DNA of 5,738 nucleotides, taken from Bacillota bacterium. GTDB taxonomy: Bacteria > Bacillota > UBA4882 > UBA10575. The stretch's first letter is position 1; the number at the start of each line of letters is the position of its first letter. The translations under genes and the position numbers were made by a program. Under the pieces are notes generated by a model, which saw nothing but the letters and a program-made list of their open reading frames with translations, was not told the origin of the DNA and searched no databases. The stretch covers positions 1,452-7,189 of the forward strand of contig DOID01000153.1 of NCBI GenBank assembly GCA_003511465.1, read 5' to 3'. Below, one piece after another: positions 1 to 5,522 of this stretch.

Positions 1-1386
1 CCCCTGGGACCGGTAGTGATGGGCAAAGATGTTCGCTTTGCCTCTGATCTGGCGCAAGAAACGGCAGTGGAGGTCTTGGCGGGCAATGGGATGAAAGTTT
101 TGCTCCAGCATGGTGGACGCAGCACACCGACGCCGGTGATTTCCCACGCGATTCTGAGCCGGGTCGGCCGGGGCGAAAAGGTGGAAGGGGTGATTATCAC
201 CGCTTCCCATAATCCGCCGGAGGATGCCGGGTATAAGAGTAACGGCTTAGATGGTGGCCCGAATACGAACACCAAACCCATCGATGAGAAAGGCAACTAT
301 TACCTAGCCTACCCTGAGGAGGTGAAGCGCCTTCCCTACCAGGTAGCAATGGAAAAAGGGCTGGTTGAAGAGGTAGACCTAATGACGCCCTATGTCCGGG
401 ATCTGGGTAGCGTTGTGCAGATGGAGTTGCTTAAAAATAAACGTTTTGCGGTGACTCCCCTCGGCGGTTCGGCCAATGGTTATTATGAAGCCATTAATGA
501 AATGTACCAAACCCAAATCGAAGTAGTACTTCCGGAGGCGGATCCTGCTTCCTCCCATCGAACTTACGATTGGGACGGTAAGCTCAGGGGCGATCCTTCC
601 TCCCGTTATGTGATGATGGCGGTGCAGGGGATCCGTGACCGGCTGCAGGTCCCCTTTATCGGCGCCAATGACAATGACGCTGACCGCTTTGGCGGTGAGG
701 ACAGCACTGGAATCCTGAATCCGAATCATGTTTTATGTGTTCTCTTCGATTATTTGGCCACCCACCGGAATTTTCCCCTGACCATGGGGGTCGGCCGGAC
801 CATTGGTACCACCCACTTACTGGACCGGATTGCCGCCCACCATGGACGACCGGCTTATGAAGTTAATGTCGGCTTTAAGCATTATGTCGCAGGACTGAAA
901 ACAGGCCAATATGTCATCGCTGGGGAAGAGAGCGCCGGGGTTTCCTTCCCGCGGCGGGATGGGAGCTTGTGGGTGACGGAAAAAGACGGGATCGCAGCTG
1001 TCCTGCTCATCATGGAGATTATTGCGGCAACCGGGAAGGACATCGGTACTTTGTACCGGGAATTAGAAGAAAAATATGGTCCTTACCAGTATGAGCGGGA
1101 AGACCAACCGGCCCGCCCGGAGCAGAAGACCAGGTTAAAACGGCTTACGACCGACCCGAATCTGGTTAAGGCGCTCCTTTCTGGGAAGAAAATTGCCGGA
1201 CGCGCGGTTGAACGTTTGGTGATCGGCGACGGGGTGAAAGTAGTTTTATCCGGCGGGGTCTGGGTCTTGAAACGGGCCTCCGGCACCGAAAACATCATCA
1301 AGGATTACCGGGAGGAACAAGGTGACACCCTGGACACCGCCAGAAAAGCCTCGGAGGAGATCGGCGCGCATCTAGGCTTAATCTAA
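1..1386 (+). CDS. pgm: phosphoglucomutase (alpha-D-glucose phosphate-specific type), 5' end missing
   Basis: Interconverts glucose 1-phosphate and glucose 6-phosphate in the cytoplasm, linking glycolysis with glycogen and cell-wall sugar synthesis. The reading frame is open to base 1 (PLGPVVMGKD...), so the gene starts upstream; GTG at 16 and ATG at 19 are internal codons. By recalled comparison with E. coli Pgm (546 aa), about 75-80 N-terminal residues are missing and the rest is near full length. Family landmarks are all present: the phosphoserine loop TASHNPPEDAG (catalytic Ser codon 205-207), the metal-binding loop DNDADR (670-687), the sugar-binding loop GEESAG (922-939) and the C-terminal phosphate-binding motif RASGTEN (1273-1293). 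The NPNH and GFKHYV segments match the Pgm branch better than the phosphomannomutase (ManB/AlgC) or GlmM branches. It is probably a housekeeping gene unrelated to the module on the right. No convincing terminator follows it in the 80 bp before the cupin gene. Confidence 0.93.
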   Translation, partial: PLGPVVMGKDVRFASDLAQETAVEVLAGNGMKVLLQHGGRSTPTPVISHAILSRVGRGEKVEGVIITASHNPPEDAGYKSNGLDGGPNTNTKPIDEKGNYYLAYPEEVKRLPYQVAMEKGLVEEVDLMTPYVRDLGSVVQMELLKNKRFAVTPLGGSANGYYEAINEMYQTQIEVVLPEADPASSHRTYDWDGKLRGDPSSRYVMMAVQGIRDRLQVPFIGANDNDADRFGGEDSTGILNPNHVLCVLFDYLATHRNFPLTMGVGRTIGTTHLLDRIAAHHGRPAYEVNVGFKHYVAGLKTGQYVIAGEESAGVSFPRRDGSLWVTEKDGIAAVLLIMEIIAATGKDIGTLYRELEEKYGPYQYEREDQPARPEQKTRLKRLTTDPNLVKALLSGKKIAGRAVERLVIGDGVKVVLSGGVWVLKRASGTENIIKDYREEQGDTLDTARKASEEIGAHLGLI

Positions 1387-1466
1387 TTGCGCTGGGTATG
1401 ATAGACTGAAGCGAGGCAGAGCTAAGTTATGAGATCAGTGTTGAAGCAAAAAAAGGAGGAAGCACA

Positions 1467-1817
1467 ATGATTCGCAGAAGTAACGAAAGAACAGTAGAGG
1501 TTAAGGAGAGCCCATTTCAGGGGGATGGGCAGATCACGGTTCGCAATTTGCTGAACGGTCCGGAGGAAATGTACAATAAAGGCCGAGCTTTCGCCCATAA
1601 TACACTAGCGCCCGGTTGTTCCTTGGGGTTTCATATCCACAAAAACGAATCGGAAACCTATTACATTTACAGTGGAACAGGCGAATTTAACGATAACGGA
1701 ACCATTACCACCGTTTCCGCCGGAGATGTGGCCTTTACCGGGGCGGGTGAAGGGCATGGTCTGAAAAATACCGGTGATGAACCACTGGAGTTTATTGCCC
1801 TGATTCTATACGAGTGA
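1467..1817 (+). CDS. small single-domain cupin protein
   Basis: A 116-residue protein consisting of one cupin beta-barrel, probably binding one divalent metal ion. Cupin motif 1 is complete: G54-F-H56-I-H58, then four residues, E63, six residues and G70. Motif 2 is also recognisable: G86-D87, G94, H97 and N101. H56, H58, E63 and H97 are therefore the expected 3-His/1-Glu metal ligands. No signal peptide or membrane segment is present, so it should be cytoplasmic. The ATG is preceded by a strong AGGAGG at 1455-1460. The MIRR start followed by a single cupin is common among small clostridial proteins of unknown role. Such proteins may be sugar or amino-acid binding proteins, isomerases or dioxygenases, and the sequence does not decide between these. 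It has its own terminator and no obvious promoter, so it may be transcribed by readthrough from pgm. A functional link to pgm is not established. Confidence 0.88.
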   Translation: MIRRSNERTVEVKESPFQGDGQITVRNLLNGPEEMYNKGRAFAHNTLAPGCSLGFHIHKNESETYYIYSGTGEFNDNGTITTVSAGDVAFTGAGEGHGLKNTGDEPLEFIALILYE

Positions 1818-1842
1818 CGGATTAACCGTCACTCGTTATTTT
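1811..1842 (+). terminator. intrinsic terminator between convergent genes
   Basis: A perfect 10-bp stem, CGAGTGACGG / CCGTCACTCG (1811-1820 and 1826-1835), has a 5-nt loop ATTAA and is followed by TTATTTT. The left arm overlaps the last codons and stop of the cupin gene. It sits between the convergent cupin and tetR genes. On the minus strand the hairpin is followed only by TATAGAAT, so it is a good terminator for the cupin and at best a weaker one for tetR. Confidence 0.85.
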
Positions 1843-1847
1843 GAAAC

Positions 1848-2501
1848 TTAACTTTTTAAATATAGCGCCCCTTTGACAAATTTCATCAGCTGTTCAACTA
1901 ATAGATCATCATGGTCAAAGATGTCCTCATCAATAAACATTTTGAGCCGTTCTTTATAGTACTCACAAGTGTAGGAGAACTGGAGCAGGATAAAGAGATT
2001 GTCCAGGAAAAAGGCGAAGTATCTTGGATCAATGTCGGTTCTGGCCTCTTCGTTAGTTTGTGCCTCTTTGATAAAGGAGGCATAAAGCTTGGCCGTCACC
2101 CCCTCCATCTGAGAGACGATTTGCCAGATTACTTTGGAATCACTCTCAGTGGTCATCACATTATATAATTTGGTTAAATAAATGTTTTCCCGGGAATATA
2201 CTTGGATTGCTCTGATGATCTTTTCTACGGTACTTAAAAAATCTATTTTAGCGCTAGTCACCTGATTAAGCACTGATTTTAGTTTTTCCACAGAGACACT
2301 AACCGCCATTAAGTATAAATCGTGTTTGTTTTCGAAGTATTTATACATGGCACCGACGCTGACGCCGGCTTTTTCTGCTATTTTATTGATATTCGCGCCA
2401 TCAAAACCATGCTCGGCAAATTCGACAATGGCGGTGTGGAGGATTTTGTCCTGCTTGTCCTGGGTGAGTTTATTAAAGGCTTCTTTATTTAGGGTCAACA
2501 T
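1848..2501 (-). CDS. TetR/AcrR-family transcriptional regulator
   Basis: A 217-residue protein of typical TetR-family length. The N-terminal DNA-binding domain (about residues 14-61) has the usual three-helix pattern: ILHTAIVEFAEHGFDGANI, then the turn IAEKAGVSVG and the recognition helix ending AMYKYFENKHDLY (about 48-63). The remaining 150 residues are a divergent, mostly helical ligand-binding and dimerisation domain, so the effector cannot be predicted. The ATG (2501-2499) has a good GAGGTGA Shine-Dalgarno sequence 7 nt upstream on the minus strand. The gene is divergent from the aminotransferase-aldolase unit, whose promoter is overlaid by a palindrome of the kind TetR dimers bind. The simplest inference is a local repressor of that unit, released by a small-molecule substrate or intermediate. 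A role in drug efflux is less likely because no transporter gene is nearby. Confidence 0.92.
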   Translation of the reverse strand: MLTLNKEAFNKLTQDKQDKILHTAIVEFAEHGFDGANINKIAEKAGVSVGAMYKYFENKHDLYLMAVSVSVEKLKSVLNQVTSAKIDFLSTVEKIIRAIQVYSRENIYLTKLYNVMTTESDSKVIWQIVSQMEGVTAKLYASFIKEAQTNEEARTDIDPRYFAFFLDNLFILLQFSYTCEYYKERLKMFIDEDIFDHDDLLVEQLMKFVKGALYLKS

Positions 2502-2519
2502 AGTGTCTTCACCTCATTA

Positions 2520-2534
2520 GGGCTTTTTGCGTTG
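2520..2534 (-). repeat. 15-nt leader motif CAACGCAAAAAGCCC, tetR copy
   Basis: On the minus strand CAACGCAAAAAGCCC lies in the predicted 5' untranslated region of tetR, about 45 nt after the predicted start site and just before its Shine-Dalgarno sequence. The identical 15-mer lies just upstream of the kinase Shine-Dalgarno sequence at 5485-5499. A 14-nt inverted partial copy lies at 5431-5444. Its function is unknown. Confidence 0.7.
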
Positions 2535-2585
2535 GGATTTGATTTAAGGATTTCATTTTCGGACGCCAATTTTCTGATTGTCTAG

Positions 2586-2614
2586 ATTATAGCATGGTCA
2601 GGCCAAGCCTTCAA
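2586..2614 (-). promoter_or_regulatory. sigma-A promoter of the tetR-family gene
   Basis: Read on the minus strand: -35 TTGAAG (2614-2609), a 17-bp spacer, then a perfect -10 TATAAT (2591-2586), with an extended TG one base before the -10. The start site should be near 2579, giving a leader of about 78 nt. The -35 box lies only 3 bp from the -35 box of the rightward promoter. Confidence 0.75.
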
Positions 2615-2617
2615 ATA

Positions 2618-2646
2618 TTGACGGGTGAAGAAAAAAGTGGTAAAAT
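2618..2646 (+). promoter_or_regulatory. sigma-A promoter of the aminotransferase-aldolase unit
   Basis: -35 TTGACG (2618-2623), a 17-bp spacer, then -10 TAAAAT (2641-2646), with an extended TG at 2638-2639. The expected start site is near 2653, at the left edge of the palindromic operator. This is a strong promoter, which would make repression the main level of control. Confidence 0.78.
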
Positions 2647-2652
2647 TTAAGC

Positions 2653-2668
2653 GAGTGAACACTCACTC
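2653..2668. promoter_or_regulatory. probable TetR-family operator
   Basis: An inverted repeat of GAGTGA, 4 nt (ACAC) and TCACTC. Partial symmetry continues outward (AG at 2650-2651 with CT at 2670-2671). Its length and spacing are typical of TetR-family operators. It begins at the predicted transcription start, 6 bp past the -10 box, where a bound dimer would block RNA polymerase. Assignment to the adjacent regulator is inferred from position. Confidence 0.72.
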
Positions 2669-2703
2669 ACTAAATATTTAACGGGAAAGGGGAGGATTTT
2701 AAG

Positions 2704-4179
2704 ATGGCAGAAACTTTTGGGATTTCCAAGTATCCTGATGCCGATCGGATTATCAGCCAACTTGACCATTTAATCAAGCAACCAATCTACACAATTCGTC
2801 AAGATAAACTCCAAGACTATGTGGAGAACTATTTTAACCGAAAATGCCTAAAATCCAAGGCGATGATTGAAGAAGCGCGGGAGATCATCCCGGGTGGCGT
2901 CCAACATAACCTTGCTTTTAACTATCCGTTTCCTTTGGTGATTACCAAAGCAGAGGGCGCTTACCTTTATGATCTGGATGGGAACAAGTATTATGACTTC
3001 TTACAGGCAGGCGGTCCCACGGTGTTAGGGAGTAATCCCACTTCAGTCCGGACCAAGGTCATCGAATTGTTGAATGAATGCGGCCCCTCGACCGGACTCT
3101 TCCATGAATATGAGTATAAACTGGCGAAGTTAATCTCCCAGCACATTAAATCGGTGGATATGTTTAGAATGCTGGGTTCAGGTACGGAAGCTTGTATGGG
3201 GGCGATCCGGGTCGCGCGCCTGGCCACGAAAAAGAAGCACATCTTAAAGATGGGCGGGGCTTATCACGGCTGGAGCGACCAACTGGCTTATGGGCTCCGG
3301 GTGCCGGGCTCGAAATGGACACAAGCAAACGGTGTACCTCGGAACTGCTTCAAATATACCCAGGAATTCTTCCCCAATGACCTCAATGATCTGGAGAAAA
3401 AACTCCGGAGAAATCAGTTGCGCGGCGGAACAGCGGCGGTGATGATCGAACCGGTGGGACCGGAAAGCGGAACCAGGCCACTGCATTATGAATTCAATAA
3501 AGGCGTGGAAGCACTATGTCGCAAATACGGGGCACTACTCATCTTTGATGAAGTGGTTACAGCCTTTAGAATCGGGATGTCGGGCGCCCAAGGCTACTAT
3601 GGGGTTTCTCCGGATTTAACCGTTTTTGGCAAGGTGGTAGCCGGCGGGTATCCCAGCGCCGGCGGTCTGGGCGGTAAAAAGGAATACATGAAATACCTCG
3701 GCGCGGGGCTTGATGGGGCAGCGAAACATAAAAAAGCCCTGGTGGGGGGCACAATGGCGGCGAATCCCTTAAGTTGTGTGGCGGGCTATTACACCTTGTG
3801 TGAAATCGACCGGACCAACGCCACCCAAAAAGCCGGATTGTTTGCCGATCAATTAGTCGCAGGCTTACAAAGGCTAATCGAGAAGTATAAATTACCGTTT
3901 GTCGCTTTTAATCAGGGTTCCATCTGCCACTTGGAAACGGTAGGGACCATGCATTATTCCATCAATTGGAGTAAACCGTGGCAGATTCCGGCAGTGCTAA
4001 AGGCAACTTCCGAACGGAAGAAAGAGATGGAACATATGGGCGCCGCTTATATGGCGGAAGGTATTGTTACGCTGGCCGGAAGTAGGCTCTATACCAGCGC
4101 CGCTTATGAAGACAGCATGCTGCCTGATATTCTCGACCGGTTTGACCGGGTCTTCCAAAACGTAGCAATCAAAGCTTAA
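2704..4179 (+). CDS. class III PLP-dependent aminotransferase, glutamate-1-semialdehyde aminomutase-like
   Basis: A 491-residue cytoplasmic fold-type I PLP enzyme. After a leading segment of about 50 residues, the HemL-like core begins at ARE-IIPGGVQ (58-67). Visible landmarks are YLYDLDGNKYYDF (87-99), the PLP phosphate loop GSGTEA (158-163), the ring-stacking AYHGW (186-190), EPVG (249-252), the ring-nitrogen motif DEVVTAFR (282-289, D282), the Schiff-base lysine K310 in FGKVVAGGYP, and GGT at 348-350. All key residues are intact, so it should be active. It is unlikely to be true HemL: it has an N-terminal extension and a divergent C-terminal half, no heme genes are nearby, and it is linked to an aldolase. 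It more likely transaminates an amino compound or aldehyde of an unknown catabolic route. The ATG at 2704 follows GGGGAGG at 2689-2695. It is first in a two-gene unit behind a strong promoter and probable operator. Confidence 0.9.
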   Translation: MAETFGISKYPDADRIISQLDHLIKQPIYTIRQDKLQDYVENYFNRKCLKSKAMIEEAREIIPGGVQHNLAFNYPFPLVITKAEGAYLYDLDGNKYYDFLQAGGPTVLGSNPTSVRTKVIELLNECGPSTGLFHEYEYKLAKLISQHIKSVDMFRMLGSGTEACMGAIRVARLATKKKHILKMGGAYHGWSDQLAYGLRVPGSKWTQANGVPRNCFKYTQEFFPNDLNDLEKKLRRNQLRGGTAAVMIEPVGPESGTRPLHYEFNKGVEALCRKYGALLIFDEVVTAFRIGMSGAQGYYGVSPDLTVFGKVVAGGYPSAGGLGGKKEYMKYLGAGLDGAAKHKKALVGGTMAANPLSCVAGYYTLCEIDRTNATQKAGLFADQLVAGLQRLIEKYKLPFVAFNQGSICHLETVGTMHYSINWSKPWQIPAVLKATSERKKEMEHMGAAYMAEGIVTLAGSRLYTSAAYEDSMLPDILDRFDRVFQNVAIKA

Positions 4180-4192
4180 GGCGGAGGTAGCG

Positions 4193-5383
4193 ATGGATAT
4201 TAACGCAGCCAAAAAGGCGGTGCTGGCAGCCGGAGTTAAGCTGGTGGAAGCGGGTTTAATTGCCCGTACATGGGGTAATGTCAGTTGCCGGGTGGATGAG
4301 GACAGTTTTATCATCACGCCCAGTGGCCGTAGTTACCGCTCATTGACCCCAGCGGATCTGGTTCAGGTCAAGATTAGCGACTTGAGTTACGAAGGAGAGA
4401 TCAAGCCTTCCTCGGAGAAAAGGATCCACGCCGAACTCTATCAACTGCATCCGGAGATGAATTTTGTCATCCACACGCACCAGGACAACGCTTCGGTGAT
4501 CGCCGCCACCGGGTTGAAAGCAATCGAGGTCGGAGGCAAGTACCCAACCCTTGGCGGGTGGGTAATATGTGCGGATTACGCGCTCCCCGGAACCAAGGCT
4601 TTGCAGAAAAATGTTCGCGCCGCACTGAAAAATTCGAAGGGGCAAGCGGTGATCATGAAACACCATGGTGCCCTTTGTTACGGCGTTGATGCTGATGAAA
4701 CATTTAGGGTCGCTTCCGAACTGGAGGAAGCCTGCGCGGATTTTGTGATAAACTATTACTTAACGCAGAGCAAAGCAACTAATTACAATCTTGCAGACTT
4801 AGTGGCCTTTGCGCTGGGACAAAACAATAAAGCCGGAGTGGCAAGTGACCAAGGGTTAAAAACTTACGCTGAAAGTAGAAGAACCGACCACGGCTTGATC
4901 TGGAATGATGGGGAAAAAGAGCTGGAAATTGCGGCGGATCAGAGTTTGGCCGGTTTGCCGGAAGCAGTTCAGCTTTACCGGACCATTTACGACAAAAATA
5001 AACAGATCAATCAGATCAGCTTTAAAGCAACACCAGAGATTCTAGGAGTCGCCTCTGCCGGATTGACCTTGAAACCACTCTTGGATGATTGCGCGCAGAT
5101 CATCGGGGTGCAGGTGAGAGCGGTGGATCATCATAACTATGACGAAATAGCGCACGCACTAGCCAAATCGGCAGCTGTTTTCCTCAGTAACCGCGGAGCG
5201 TTATGTTGCGGCGAAACCAGTGATGACGTCATGGCGGTCGGGATGATCCTGCAGAAATCCTGTCAAGCCCTGATCGGAGCCTCCTTATTTGGCAAAGTGT
5301 GGCCAATTAACCCGGTCGAGAGTCGGCTGATGCACTTTGTTTATCGCAAAAAGTATTCAAAACAGGCGGAGCGGAATCGGTGA
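4193..5383 (+). CDS. two-domain class II aldolase/adducin-family protein
   Basis: A 396-residue protein, nearly twice the usual length (about 215 aa) of L-fuculose-1-phosphate aldolase (FucA). Residues 1-200 form a complete class II aldolase domain: phosphate-binding GNVS (28-31) and TPSG (42-45), catalytic Glu E75 in PSSEKR, zinc-binding H94-T-H96, and HHG at 157-159. The spacing is close to that recalled for E. coli FucA (E73, H92, H94, H155). A linker follows, and residues 250-385 look like a degenerate second copy: NRGALCCG (333-340) aligns with HHGALCYG (157-164), but no HTH zinc pair is visible. The first domain should perform retro-aldol cleavage of a phosphorylated sugar, possibly yielding dihydroxyacetone phosphate; epimerase or decarboxylase activity, known in the superfamily, cannot be excluded. 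It starts 13 bp after the aminotransferase stop, with GGAGG at 4183-4187, so the pair should be co-transcribed. A kinase gene follows after a terminator. Confidence 0.88.
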   Translation: MDINAAKKAVLAAGVKLVEAGLIARTWGNVSCRVDEDSFIITPSGRSYRSLTPADLVQVKISDLSYEGEIKPSSEKRIHAELYQLHPEMNFVIHTHQDNASVIAATGLKAIEVGGKYPTLGGWVICADYALPGTKALQKNVRAALKNSKGQAVIMKHHGALCYGVDADETFRVASELEEACADFVINYYLTQSKATNYNLADLVAFALGQNNKAGVASDQGLKTYAESRRTDHGLIWNDGEKELEIAADQSLAGLPEAVQLYRTIYDKNKQINQISFKATPEILGVASAGLTLKPLLDDCAQIIGVQVRAVDHHNYDEIAHALAKSAAVFLSNRGALCCGETSDDVMAVGMILQKSCQALIGASLFGKVWPINPVESRLMHFVYRKKYSKQAERNR

Positions 5384-5393
5384 TCGCCCAGCG

Positions 5394-5437
5394 GGAAAGG
5401 CATGACTTGCTCATGCCTTTCCTTACTTAAGCTTTTT
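5394..5437 (+). terminator. intrinsic terminator after the aldolase gene
   Basis: A perfect 12-bp stem, GGAAAGGCATGA / TCATGCCTTTCC (5394-5405 and 5411-5422), with loop CTTGC lies 10 bp after the aldolase stop. The tail TTACTTAAGCTTTTT is T-rich but interrupted, so termination may be partial. Its 3' arm adjoins, and slightly overlaps, the left arm of the long inverted repeat that follows. Confidence 0.72.
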
Positions 5438-5472
5438 GCGTTGTATCCATCTAAAGGAACTTCGATGCAATA

Positions 5473-5478
5473 TATAGT
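5473..5478 (+). promoter_or_regulatory. possible -10 box (TATAGT) of the kinase gene
   Basis: TATAGT lies in the loop of the inverted repeat and would start transcription near 5485, at the first base of the 15-nt leader motif. No good -35 box is found at 16-18 bp (best TCTAAA at 5450-5455). If real, it is a weak or activator-dependent promoter. Confidence 0.3.
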
Positions 5479-5484
5479 GTATGA

Positions 5485-5499
5485 CAACGCAAAAAGCCC
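5485..5499 (+). repeat. 15-nt leader motif CAACGCAAAAAGCCC, kinase copy
   Basis: Identical to the minus-strand motif at 2534-2520. Here it ends 11 nt before the GGAG of the kinase Shine-Dalgarno sequence, in the same orientation relative to its gene as in tetR. It also forms the right inner arm of the long inverted repeat. Confidence 0.7.
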
Positions 5500-5522
5500 A
5501 CTTAAGTAAAGGAGATGAAAAG

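Larger units (their letters stand above)
5423..5509. repeat. long imperfect inverted repeat between the aldolase and kinase genes
   Basis: The left arm, TTACTTAA then GCTTTTTGCGTTGT (5423-5444), is matched by ACAACGCAAAAAGC (5484-5497) and CTTAAGTAA (5501-5509), with three or four unpaired bases on the right side. The spacer is 39 nt (5445-5483). The inner arms are a perfect 14-bp match. ACTTAAG also occurs as a direct repeat at 5425-5431 and 5500-5506, as a target-site duplication would. Pairing can extend outward, with one bulge, to TCCTT on the left and AAGGA of the kinase Shine-Dalgarno on the right. It could be a small mobile-element relic or a regulatory RNA hairpin. Confidence 0.7.

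Noticed and set aside
16..21. Start codon of the phosphoglucomutase at GTG 16 or ATG 19.
   Set aside because: The frame stays open upstream with family-like residues (PLGPVV), and the protein would lack about 80 conserved N-terminal residues, so the true start is outside the window.
379..729. Open frame on the minus strand inside the phosphoglucomutase gene.
   Set aside because: It lies wholly opposite a gene with complete family motifs, has no recognisable domain, and is an expected shadow frame. The same applies to the other long opposite-strand and out-of-frame stretches, such as 3997-4317 and 4340-4666.
1387..1466. Possible promoter for the cupin gene around TATGAT at 1398-1403.
   Set aside because: No -35 box lies at an acceptable distance; the nearest candidate, TTAATC, gives a spacer of only about 14 bp.
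1811..1835. The cupin terminator stem contains GAGTGA and TCACTC, the same half-sites as the proposed operator, so it might be a second regulator site.
   Set aside because: The half-sites are 11 bp apart here against 4 bp in the operator, so a dimer would not fit both spacings. The following T-rich tract and position between convergent genes explain the hairpin as a terminator.
1911..2168. Plus-strand open frame within the TetR-family gene.
   Set aside because: No protein family is recognisable, and it is antisense to a well-supported regulator with its own promoter and ribosome binding site.
5484..5500. ACGCAAAAAGCC recalls the ACGCAAAGCC segment of the c-di-GMP-I riboswitch.
   Set aside because: It has two extra A residues. 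The rest of the conserved aptamer, including the GGGCAAACC-like segment and the second stem, is absent on either side.
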